Shown here: positions 1 to 5,658 of the stretch, in pieces
Layout of the letters: each line of letters starts with the position of its first letter
How positions within the stretch are numbered: position 1 is the first letter of the stretch
Assembly (NCBI GenBank): GCA_024404735.1
Contig: JAKSPP010000092.1
Coordinates: 1-5,658 of the forward strand
Origin: Oscillospiraceae bacterium
GTDB lineage: Bacteria; Bacillota; Clostridia; Oscillospirales; Oscillospiraceae
Length of the DNA: 5,658 bases
Reading direction: 5' to 3'
Position numbers and translations under genes: made by a program
The notes under the pieces: model-generated
Told to the model about the DNA's origin: nothing
Databases searched by the model: none
What the model saw: only the letters and a program-made list of their open reading frames with translations

Positions 1-287
1 CGGGAGAAAACACCTATGCGGGAATGATTATGGGTGATTTTACTCTTATGAAGCAGAACAAAACATCATTCAGCTATCTCACCTCCGGTACACAGATTTT
101 CAAGGGAGATGAGATTATAACCTCCGGTAAGGGCGGAGTGTTCCCCAGAGGCATTTATGTGGGAACAATAGAGTCCGTTGTAACACAGAACGGAGGACAG
201 ACGGTTTACGGAATTGTAAATCCCGCCGCCAATATTTCAAACCTTTCTCAGGTATTTATTGTAACCGATTTTGATATCGTGGAGTAA
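1..287 (+). CDS. mreC: Cell shape-determining protein MreC, C-terminal end (partial)
   Basis: This is the last 94 residues of MreC, read in the frame whose first full codon is at base 3; the gene starts before the window. MreC is a membrane-anchored, mostly extracytoplasmic scaffold that links MreB filaments to MreD and PBP2 and activates lateral-wall synthesis. The sequence shows the typical C-terminal beta-domain signature: GDEIITSGKGGVFPRGIYVG (bases 107-166), with the GD..ITSG turn and the FP.GI.VG strand that characterise the family. The protein ends in a short hydrophobic beta strand (VFIVTDFDIVE). The stop is followed after 5 bases by mreD, and the mreD ribosome binding site GGAG (281-284) lies inside the last mreC codons, so the two are translated from one message. 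Nothing is odd apart from truncation by the window edge. The family call is secure from motif and context. Confidence 0.93.
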   Translation, partial: GENTYAGMIMGDFTLMKQNKTSFSYLTSGTQIFKGDEIITSGKGGVFPRGIYVGTIESVVTQNGGQTVYGIVNPAANISNLSQVFIVTDFDIVE

Positions 288-292
288 GAAAA

Positions 293-844
293 ATGCTTTT
301 GTCAGAAATTATCAGCCGCAGAACACTGCTTAAGTTCATAATTTATCTTTTCGGCCTCTATGTGACCGTTATTCTGCAGCTTATGCTTCTGGCAAGTGTA
401 AAGGTATTCGGCGCAGGCCTTATGATAGTACCTATGTATATTGCTGCCATCGGCCTTTTTGAGGGCGGAGTATGGGGTGGTATTTTCGGCATTCTCGCAG
501 GAATGATGACGGATATCGGATATTCCGATTCAACGGTAATGTTCCTTTTCCTCTTTACAATAGTGGGATTTTTTGTGGGTTATTTTGCCGGATTTTTTAT
601 TAACAGAAGATTTTACTCGTTTATGATTCTCGCTCTTCTTGCAGGACTTTTTGTTGCGGCCTTCAGGATGATATCTCCATGGATTTTTAAGAGCGGTTCA
701 TTCGGTGAAGTTTTTTCAATAGCAATCAAACAGGCTGTATTTTCAATAATTTATGCGGTTCCCTCATATTTCTTCGCCGGTGCCGTATCGAGACGTCTTA
801 GCGGTGGCAGTGGAGACGATAAGGAGGACAGTGACGATGAATAG
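293..844 (+). CDS. mreD: Rod shape-determining membrane protein MreD
   Basis: This is a 183-residue polytopic membrane protein, the usual size for MreD (about 160-190). Hydrophobic segments lie near residues 14-36, 42-57, 58-73, 82-103, 108-125 and 143-165, giving five or six helices. The glycine-rich stretch with a following aspartate (EGGVWGGIFGILAG then MMTD, about 57-74) matches the G...G...D pattern typical of MreD. MreD acts in the cytoplasmic membrane with MreC, MreB, RodA and PBP2 in cell elongation. The start at 293 is supported by GGAG at 281-284, 8 bases upstream. The C-terminal tail (residues 173-183) is strongly acidic, and its codons contain the ribosome binding site and start codon of the next gene. 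The reading frame overlaps PBP2 by 8 bases, which suggests translational coupling. MreD sequences diverge quickly, so the call rests on topology, size and position between mreC and PBP2. Confidence 0.9.
   Translation: MLLSEIISRRTLLKFIIYLFGLYVTVILQLMLLASVKVFGAGLMIVPMYIAAIGLFEGGVWGGIFGILAGMMTDIGYSDSTVMFLFLFTIVGFFVGYFAGFFINRRFYSFMILALLAGLFVAAFRMISPWIFKSGSFGEVFSIAIKQAVFSIIYAVPSYFFAGAVSRRLSGGSGDDKEDSDDE
821..827 (+). promoter_or_regulatory. Ribosome binding site that fixes the PBP2 start
   Basis: AAGGAGG lies 9 bases before the ATG at 837. It is nearly perfectly complementary to the 16S 3' end and sits inside the mreD coding tail. It selects ATG 837 over the in-frame ATG at 753, which would add 28 residues encoded within mreD. 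Confidence 0.85.
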
Positions 845-2939
845 ACTTGTAAAGCCGGGAAGGCTTGCATTTCTCGGATTTCTCGGCGCGCTTGTTATGG
901 TTGTGTTCCTTGTTGCACTTTATAAGCTGCAGATAATCGAGGGAACAGAGTACTACGAGCGAAGCAAAAATAATATTGTATCAACCAAAACCGTGTCCGG
1001 TGTCCGAGGCAGTATTATGGACCGCTACGGTCGTGTCCTTGTGGAAAACCGTTCCTGTACTAACCTTACGATAGATGACGGGGAGCTCCTTTATGAGCGC
1101 AGCTCATCCGAGGCAAATGAAATTATTCTTACCATCTGTAAGATGATTCTGGACCAGAACGGTACATATACCGATGAACTTCCCATAACAAAAACCGTGC
1201 CCTTTCAGTATACGGAGATGTCTCCCATTCAGAGAGAGCTTCTTAACGCATGGCTGAAGGCAAATGATTTGCCCCAGTCTGCTTCGGCCGTCGATGTTAT
1301 GGCTCAGATGCGAAAAAGATATAAAATCGACAACAGCTATTCCGGTGAGGATATGAGAATAATTGCCGGAGTAAGATATGAGATAAACGTCAGATACCTC
1401 ATCGGTACCTCCGATTATGTTTTTGCAGAGGATGTTTCTCTGGAGCTCATAACCTACATTATGGAGCACGATATTCCGGGCTTCAATGTATCGACGGACT
1501 ATATCCGAGAGTACAAAACCTCCTCCGCCCCTCACCTTCTCGGCTACATCGGTATGATGAACGAAAAGGAAATGAAGGCGTACACCGCCAAGGGCTACTC
1601 CATGGACGCAAAGGTCGGAAAGGACGGAGCCGAGGCTGCCTTTGAGGAGTATCTCCACGGAACGGACGGAAAGGTGAGAACAACCTCCACCTCAACGGGT
1701 ATTGTTACGGACAAAACCTATGTAACAGAGCCTGTTCCGGGCAACCATGTATACCTGACCATAGACATAGGCCTTCAGGAGGCCGCGGAAACCGCCCTTG
1801 ATACCTTCATTACGGAGGCCAACGAATACCGTGCGGCTCTGAATGAGGATATAGAAAAATACGGAGGCTTTGAGGAAGACCTTCGTCCTCAGATAACAGG
1901 CGGAGCTTGTGTTGTCGTTAATGTAAAGACAGGCGAGCCTCTTGCAATTGCAAGCTTGCCCAGCTTTGACCTCGAATACCTTATGGACCATTTTGCCGAG
2001 GTCAGCAATATGGAGGGCGCCCCGATGTTCAACAGAGCCCTTCAGGGAACCTACGCTCCCGGTTCAACCTTCAAGCCGTGTACGGCAATTGCGGGTCTTG
2101 CGGAAGGCGTTATCGATGTTCCCACAAAAATAGAATGTGAAGGTATTTTCCGTAAGTACGAGGATGCCGGTTACGCTCCCCGATGCTGGATTTACGGTCA
2201 GGGTCTCCACGGAGAGCTGACGGTTCCCATGGCGCTGACGGTTTCATGTAACTACTTCTTCTATACCGTCGGTGATATGCTTCAGATTACAAAGCTTGCA
2301 AAATATGCGAAAATGTTCGGACTCGGCGAGCCCACCGGTATAGAAATCTATGAGGATATCGGACGAATGGCTTCCGATGAATACATGAATGAAATGGAAG
2401 GCCGTGATATGTACGCCGGTGATACCCTTGCCGCCGCTATCGGCCAGTCCATCAGCCTTTTCAATCCTCTCCAGATGGCAGAGTACTGTGCGGCCATTGC
2501 AAATAACGGAGTCCGCTATTCTGCATCCGTTCTCAAAACAGTAAGAAATTTTGACTACTCCGCAACCGTTTACACAAGAGAGGTTGAGGTACTTTCCAAG
2601 GTAGATGTAAGACAGGACTTCTTTGACCTTGTCCACGAGGGTATGTACGGCGTTGCAAATGACCCCATGGCGGGTTCTGTATATGAGTCCTTCCTCGGTG
2701 CCTCATACTCTGTTGCCGCAAAGACCGGTACGGCTCAGACGGGTACCAAAAACGTATCAAACGGATTCTTCATCTGCTATGCTCCCTATGATGACCCCGA
2801 AATTGCTGTCTGTGTTTCAATTGAGAAGGCAGAGTCCGGAGCCTCAATTTCTCCCATTGCACGCAAGGTTATGGACTATTACTTCAACTTTAAGAACTCA
2901 ACGGCAACTCTCGAGCATGAGGGAATGTATCTCAGATAA
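837..2939 (+). CDS. mrdA: Penicillin-binding protein 2, class B peptidoglycan transpeptidase of the elongasome
   Basis: This 700-residue protein cross-links peptidoglycan during lateral growth; by position after mreD it is the elongation-specific PBP2, partner of RodA. One N-terminal membrane anchor spans about residues 10-29. The class B pedestal follows, with RGSIMDRYG at 57-65, HLLGYIG at 233-239, and then a GKDGAE...YLHGTDG block. The transpeptidase domain covers roughly 340-690 and has all three active-site motifs: STFK at 410-413 (Ser410 nucleophile, Lys413), SCN at 470-472, and KTGT at 629-632. A GQS....NPLQ segment and an IANNG segment, common in PBP2 proteins, lie between the second and third motifs. 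C434, C450 and H458 sit between the first two motifs, as in many Firmicute PBP2 proteins; whether they bind metal cannot be told. No PASTA domains are present, which argues against a division or sporulation PBP. The start at 837 has a strong AAGGAGG site. The length is within the clostridial range, longer than E. coli PBP2 (633). Confidence 0.95.
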   Translation: MNRLVKPGRLAFLGFLGALVMVVFLVALYKLQIIEGTEYYERSKNNIVSTKTVSGVRGSIMDRYGRVLVENRSCTNLTIDDGELLYERSSSEANEIILTICKMILDQNGTYTDELPITKTVPFQYTEMSPIQRELLNAWLKANDLPQSASAVDVMAQMRKRYKIDNSYSGEDMRIIAGVRYEINVRYLIGTSDYVFAEDVSLELITYIMEHDIPGFNVSTDYIREYKTSSAPHLLGYIGMMNEKEMKAYTAKGYSMDAKVGKDGAEAAFEEYLHGTDGKVRTTSTSTGIVTDKTYVTEPVPGNHVYLTIDIGLQEAAETALDTFITEANEYRAALNEDIEKYGGFEEDLRPQITGGACVVVNVKTGEPLAIASLPSFDLEYLMDHFAEVSNMEGAPMFNRALQGTYAPGSTFKPCTAIAGLAEGVIDVPTKIECEGIFRKYEDAGYAPRCWIYGQGLHGELTVPMALTVSCNYFFYTVGDMLQITKLAKYAKMFGLGEPTGIEIYEDIGRMASDEYMNEMEGRDMYAGDTLAAAIGQSISLFNPLQMAEYCAAIANNGVRYSASVLKTVRNFDYSATVYTREVEVLSKVDVRQDFFDLVHEGMYGVANDPMAGSVYESFLGASYSVAAKTGTAQTGTKNVSNGFFICYAPYDDPEIAVCVSIEKAESGASISPIARKVMDYYFNFKNSTATLEHEGMYLR

Positions 2940-2960
2940 AGGATTTCGTCTGAAATTTTA

Positions 2961-2977
2961 TCGGAAATTTATTCCGA
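2961..2977 (+). terminator. Weak hairpin after PBP2, possible end of the elongation operon
   Basis: TCGGAA (2961-2966) and TTCCGA (2972-2977) form a perfect 6-bp stem with a 5-base loop, 22 bases after the PBP2 stop. A smaller 5-bp repeat (ATTTC/GAAAT, 2943-2956) precedes it. There is no T-tract behind the stem, so this is at best a poor intrinsic terminator. It is listed because a separate promoter follows it. It may be chance in AT-rich DNA. Confidence 0.25.
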
Positions 2978-3013
2978 ACATATAATTTGACCGTAAAAGG
3001 CCATAAAAAATAC

Positions 3014-3042
3014 TTGATATTAAAAAAAGATTGTTGTAAAAT
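3014..3042 (+). promoter_or_regulatory. Sigma-A-type promoter for the MgsA-like gene
   Basis: The -35 box TTGATA (3014-3019) and the -10 box TAAAAT (3037-3042) are separated by exactly 17 bases. Each has 5 of 6 consensus positions. The predicted transcription start is near 3048-3050, giving an untranslated leader of about 40 bases before ATG 3091. The surrounding DNA is AT-rich, as expected. This makes the MgsA-like gene, and perhaps hisS-aspS behind it, a transcription unit separate from mreCD-PBP2. Confidence 0.65.
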
Positions 3043-3065
3043 AAACAAGTATTGTTGTTTATTTT
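3038..3065. repeat. Perfect 11-bp inverted repeat over the promoter start, candidate operator
   Basis: AAAATAAACAA (3038-3048) and TTGTTTATTTT (3055-3065) are exact reverse complements around the 6-base centre GTATTG. The left arm overlaps the -10 box and the centre covers the expected transcription start. This is where a dimeric repressor would block RNA polymerase. Only one pair per arm is G:C, and a transcript starting near 3049 would lack the left arm, so an RNA hairpin made from this promoter is unlikely. Read-through RNA from PBP2 could form it, with a short run of U after it, as a weak terminator. I do not recognise the site as that of a known regulator. Confidence 0.5.
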
Positions 3066-3090
3066 TCCCAAAAACAGGATGGAGGTTGTT

Positions 3091-3498
3091 ATGAATATTG
3101 CGCTCATGTCTCACGATGGAAAAAAGGAGCTGATGGTTCAGTTCTGTATTGCTTATTGCGGAATTTTTGCAGGACACGAAATATGCGCAACGAAAACAAC
3201 CGGTAAGCTTGTGTCCGAGGCAACAGGCCTTCCTGTAACAACATATCTTTCCGGCTCTCAGGGCGGTGCTCAGCAGATTGCCGCACGAATTGCCTATAAC
3301 GAAATCGATCTTGTTCTTTTCTTCTGTGATCCCGACAGCAATAATCCCACAGACCAGAACAGTGTCAACGAGATTTCCCGCCTTTGCGACAGATACTCCA
3401 TTCCCTTTGCAACCAATCTTGCAACAGCCGAGGTTCTTGTACAGGGTCTCCGCCGCGGCGACCTTGACTGGCGTACTATCGTAAACCCCGGAAAGTGA
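3091..3498 (+). CDS. Methylglyoxal synthase family protein with altered active site
   Basis: This 135-residue protein matches MgsA along its whole length (family about 120-152 residues). MgsA converts dihydroxyacetone phosphate to methylglyoxal and phosphate in the cytosol. Retained features, with E. coli numbers in brackets, are H8-D9 (19-20), K12 (23), T34, T36 and T37 (45, 47, 48), S54-G55 (65-66), D80 in FFCDP (91), and the ATNLATAE strand and RGDLDW tail seen in Firmicute MgsA. Key changes are A60 in GGAQQ where the catalytic base D71 is expected, T87 for H98, N90 or S91 for D101, K35 for G46 in the phosphate loop, and S56 for P67. The segment after D80 is also one residue longer than usual. 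Loss of the base predicts little or no synthase activity, so the symbol mgsA is withheld. The start at 3091 has GGAGG at 3081-3085, 5 bases upstream. The reading frame is intact and its codon use matches its neighbours, so it does not look like a pseudogene. Family call is high confidence; function is unknown. Confidence 0.85.
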   Translation: MNIALMSHDGKKELMVQFCIAYCGIFAGHEICATKTTGKLVSEATGLPVTTYLSGSQGGAQQIAARIAYNEIDLVLFFCDPDSNNPTDQNSVNEISRLCDRYSIPFATNLATAEVLVQGLRRGDLDWRTIVNPGK

Positions 3499-3530
3499 GT
3501 CTTCACACCAAACAGTAAATTACAGCTTTC

Positions 3531-3558
3531 TTATTCCCCGACCCCTGTCGGGGAATAA
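3531..3558 (+). terminator. Strong 12-bp hairpin between the MgsA-like gene and hisS, possible terminator or attenuator
   Basis: TTATTCCCCGAC (3531-3542) and GTCGGGGAATAA (3547-3558) pair perfectly around a CCCT tetraloop, with seven consecutive core pairs of which six are G:C. It lies 32 bases after the MgsA-like stop and 41 bases before hisS. The base of the stem is followed by AGTTTGATAATG rather than a U-run; a six-T run appears only at 3574-3579. It could be an inefficient terminator, a processing or stability hairpin, or a partial read-through element that sets hisS-aspS level relative to the upstream gene. No T-box features are present. No convincing promoter was found between it and hisS. 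Confidence 0.55.
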
Positions 3559-3599
3559 AGTTTGATAATGAAATTTTTTCTCCGGAAGGAATACCGAAA

Positions 3600-4970
3600 A
3601 TGGAAAAAATCAAGCCCCGTACTCTGTCCGGCTTTATGGAGCTTCTTCCTGCCGAGCAGGCAAAAATGGACAAAATAATGGCAGCCCTGCGCGAGAACTA
3701 TTCTCTTTACGGCTTTACTGCCCTTGATACGCCTGTAATAGAATCCGCCCCTGTTCTTCTTGCCAAGGGAGGCGGAGAAACGGAAAAGCAGATTTATCGC
3801 TTCACAAAGGGTGACAGTGATCTTGCTCTCCGCTTCGACCTTACAGTTCCTCTTGCAAAGTATGTTGCTCTCAACTATGCTTCTCTTGCCTTCCCCTTCA
3901 GAAGGTATCAGATTGGCAAGGTTTACAGAGGCGAGAGAGCCCAGAGAGGACGCTTCCGTGAGTTTTATCAGGCAGATATCGACATTATCGGCGACGGTAA
4001 GCTCGATATAATGAATGAGGCGGAAATCCCCTCCATTATATACCGCACATTAATCTCTCTCGGTCTCACCCGTTTCCGTATCCGTGTCAATAACAGAAAG
4101 GTCTTAAACGGCTTCTATGCTATGCTTGGTCTTTCCGAAAAGTCCGGCGATATAATGAGAACCGTTGACAAGCTGGATAAGATAGGCAAGGAAAAGCTCA
4201 GAGAGCTTTTAATCGGCGAAGAGCTTATGCTTTCCGAAAAGGATGCAGATGAGATACTCGGCTTTATCGAGATAAGCGGTACCAACTCCGAGGTTCTGGC
4301 TGCACTTGAGAACTACAGAGGCAGAAATGAGCTCCTCGATACAGGCCTTGACGAGCTCGGAACAGTTGCAAAGTGCCTTGGTGCCTTCGGTGTACCCGAA
4401 GAAAACTTCGCAGTCGACCTCACCATAGCCCGCGGTCTTGATTACTATACAGGCACAGTCTACGAGACAATGCTTCTTGACTATCCCGAAATCGGTTCAG
4501 TATGTTCCGGCGGCCGTTATGACAACCTCGCCGAGTACTATACCGATAAGCAGCTCCCCGGTGTCGGAATTTCCATCGGTCTGACAAGACTTTTCTATGT
4601 TCTTTCCGAGCAGGGACTTCTGTCCGATGAAACAATAACGGCTCCCGCAGAGGTTCTTGTCATTCCGATGACAGATTCTCCCGCAGCCGCTGTCGAAACG
4701 GCAACCTTCCTGAGAAACAAGGGCATCAGAACTCAGCTTTACTGCGAGAACAAGAAGTTCAAGGCAAAGATGAGCTATGCCGATAAAATGGGCTTCCCCT
4801 ACATTATCCTTCTCGGTGAGGATGAAATTTCAAGTAACCGGGTTTCGCTTAAGAATATGAAGAGCGGTGAACAGGAGGCGCTGGGCCTTGAGACCGCTTC
4901 CGAAAAAATCCTTGCCTTCATCGCCGAAAGTGCGAAGGTAAAGCCTATAAAGGAAAAGGAGAAAAACTAA
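3600..4970 (+). CDS. hisS: Histidyl-tRNA synthetase (archaeal/eukaryotic-type signature)
   Basis: This 456-residue class II synthetase charges tRNA-His in the cytosol. Motif 2 spans about residues 101-126, with the YRGER arginine R110 and then RGRFREFYQ. The HisRS-specific loop ARGLDYY holds R278, equivalent to E. coli R259. CSGGRYD is at 302-308, and motif 3 GVGISIGLTRL at 321-331 ends in the ATP-binding R330. The anticodon-binding domain covers about 350-445. The histidine-site segment is LRFDLTVP (77-84), as in archaeal and eukaryotic HisRS; most bacterial enzymes have LRPEGT. The insertion also resembles the eukaryotic form (TVDKLDKI, 188-195). It is longer than E. coli HisRS (424). The start has AAGGA at 3586-3590, 9 bases before ATG 3600. 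A lysine/glutamate-rich tail contains the ribosome binding site of aspS, which begins one base after the stop, so the two are co-transcribed. The gene reads as intact and functional. Confidence 0.95.
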   Translation: MEKIKPRTLSGFMELLPAEQAKMDKIMAALRENYSLYGFTALDTPVIESAPVLLAKGGGETEKQIYRFTKGDSDLALRFDLTVPLAKYVALNYASLAFPFRRYQIGKVYRGERAQRGRFREFYQADIDIIGDGKLDIMNEAEIPSIIYRTLISLGLTRFRIRVNNRKVLNGFYAMLGLSEKSGDIMRTVDKLDKIGKEKLRELLIGEELMLSEKDADEILGFIEISGTNSEVLAALENYRGRNELLDTGLDELGTVAKCLGAFGVPEENFAVDLTIARGLDYYTGTVYETMLLDYPEIGSVCSGGRYDNLAEYYTDKQLPGVGISIGLTRLFYVLSEQGLLSDETITAPAEVLVIPMTDSPAAAVETATFLRNKGIRTQLYCENKKFKAKMSYADKMGFPYIILLGEDEISSNRVSLKNMKSGEQEALGLETASEKILAFIAESAKVKPIKEKEKN

Positions 4971-4971
4971 A

Positions 4972-5658
4972 ATGCAGCAGAACAGAACACACAATTGCAA
5001 TGAGCTTAGAATAGAAAACTGCGGAGAGAAGGTCCGCCTTTGCGGCTGGATGGAAAACCTCCGTGAGGTCGGCGGCTCCCTTGGCTTTGTTGTCCTTCGT
5101 GACTTCTTCGGAACAACTCAGGTTGTTGTTGAGGATAAGGAGCTTCTGGACCTTGTTAAGAGCCTTAACAAGGAGTCTACAATTGCAGTTAACGGCATTG
5201 TCCGCGAGAGAAGCAGCAAGAACCCCAAGCAGGCAACAGGTGATATTGAGGTCGTTCCCGACAGCATCGAGGTTCTCGGACGCTGCCGCTATAATGAGCT
5301 TCCCTTCGAAATAAACCGCAGCCGTGACGCAGACGAGCTTGCCCGTCTCCGTTATCGTTATCTTGACCTCCGCAACCCCGCAGTCAAGAGCAACATCATC
5401 CTTCGCTGCAATGTTGTTGCCGCTCTTCGAAGAGCAATGACAGAGGAGGGCTTCCTTGAGATTACAACCCCCATCCTCACTGCTTCCTCTCCCGAGGGCG
5501 CAAGAGACTATCTCGTTCCCTCCAGAAAGCATCACGGAAAGTTCTATGCCCTTCCTCAGGCTCCCCAGCAGTTCAAGCAGCTTCTTATGACAGCGGGCTT
5601 TGACCGTTACTTCCAGATTGCCCCCTGCTTCCGTGATGAGGACGCAAGAGGTGACCGT
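4972..5658 (+). CDS. aspS: Aspartyl-tRNA synthetase, N-terminal part (partial)
   Basis: The open frame from ATG 4972 runs off the window end with 229 residues seen, out of nearly 600 expected for a bacterial AspRS. The enzyme charges tRNA-Asp in the cytosol. An N-terminal OB-fold anticodon-binding domain (about 1-105) begins with RTHNCNELR and carries the CGW and LRD strands. The class II core starts around RYRYLDLR (127-134). The aspartate-site segment TASSPEGARDYLVPSR (170-185) is followed by LPQAPQQFKQLLM (194-206) and the start of motif 2, FRDEDARGDR (220-229), whose FRDE holds the ATP-contacting arginine R221. The GAD insertion domain and motif 3 lie beyond the window. AAGGAG at 4956-4961, inside the end of hisS, precedes the ATG by 10 bases. 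The hisS-aspS order is common in Firmicutes. Whether it also charges tRNA-Asn cannot be decided from this part. Confidence 0.95.
   Translation, partial: MQQNRTHNCNELRIENCGEKVRLCGWMENLREVGGSLGFVVLRDFFGTTQVVVEDKELLDLVKSLNKESTIAVNGIVRERSSKNPKQATGDIEVVPDSIEVLGRCRYNELPFEINRSRDADELARLRYRYLDLRNPAVKSNIILRCNVVAALRRAMTEEGFLEITTPILTASSPEGARDYLVPSRKHHGKFYALPQAPQQFKQLLMTAGFDRYFQIAPCFRDEDARGDR

Noticed and set aside
753..836. In-frame upstream ATG giving PBP2 28 extra residues
   Set aside because: The extension lies inside mreD in another frame and has no ribosome binding site, while ATG 837 has AAGGAGG at ideal spacing and puts the membrane anchor at the normal distance from the N-terminus.
1104..1658. 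184-codon open frame on the minus strand inside PBP2
   Set aside because: It is antisense to a protein with complete family motifs, and its translation shows no recognisable domain.
2952..2970. Direct repeat GAAATTT (2952-2958 and 2964-2970)
   Set aside because: It is too short in AT-rich spacer DNA to be more than chance, with no third copy at the same spacing.
3052..3090. Earlier ATG at 3052 for the MgsA-like protein
   Set aside because: It lies within the inverted repeat at the expected transcription start, has no ribosome binding site, and would add 13 residues not expected before the MNIAL strand of the family.
3562..3569. TTGATA / GATAAT strings as a hisS promoter
   Set aside because: No partner box lies at 16-18 bases from either string, and both sit at the base of the hairpin close to the start codon.
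3531..3593. Alternative pairing of the hairpin 5' arm (TATTCC) with GGAATA at the hisS ribosome binding site, as an RNA switch
   Set aside because: It is only 6 bp against a perfect 12-bp competing stem, so it would not form appreciably without an additional factor.
3499..3599. T-box riboswitch ahead of hisS
   Set aside because: The spacer is only 101 bases, has no AGGGTGG-like T-box sequence or specifier stem, and holds a single hairpin.
4945..5535. 196-codon open frame on the minus strand across the hisS end and aspS
   Set aside because: It is fully antisense to the AspRS reading frame, whose motifs are clear. Codon bias of the real gene explains the opposite-strand openness.

Overview
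The window looks like a chromosomal stretch from a low-to-mid GC Firmicute, most likely a Clostridia member of the Oscillospirales/Ruminococcaceae or Lachnospiraceae kind. This is inferred from the mreC-mreD-PBP2 order, the strong GGAGG-type ribosome binding sites, the mgsA-like gene resembling clostridial MgsA outside its active site, and the hisS-aspS pair. No mobile element, CRISPR array, tRNA or rRNA is visible, and all genes lie on the + strand.

Layout: (1) Bases 1-2939 hold the end of a cell-elongation operon: the 3' end of mreC, complete mreD, and a complete class B penicillin-binding protein 2 that overlaps mreD by 8 bases. MreC and MreD are membrane partners of the MreB elongasome, and PBP2 is its peptidoglycan transpeptidase. 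(2) Bases 2940-3090 are an AT-rich spacer with a weak hairpin, a good sigma-A-type promoter (TTGATA, 17-base gap, TAAAAT) and a perfect 11-bp inverted repeat lying on the -10 box and the expected transcription start. (3) Bases 3091-3498 encode a 135-residue methylglyoxal-synthase-family protein. It keeps the fold and phosphate-site signatures but lacks the catalytic aspartate, the active-site histidine and probably a further active-site aspartate. (4) Bases 3499-3599 carry a perfect 12-bp hairpin without an adjacent U-tract. (5) Bases 3600-5658 hold hisS (complete) and aspS (5' part, running off the window), one base apart and clearly one operon.

The most noteworthy item is the MgsA-like protein. 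As read, it should not be a normal methylglyoxal synthase, and it has its own promoter with a candidate operator. Second, the histidyl-tRNA synthetase has the archaeal/eukaryotic-type histidine-site signature (DLT where most bacteria have PEGT). AspRS shows a motif variant I associate with alphaproteobacterial enzymes. The elongation genes themselves look ordinary. I see no multi-gene system here that I would call new.
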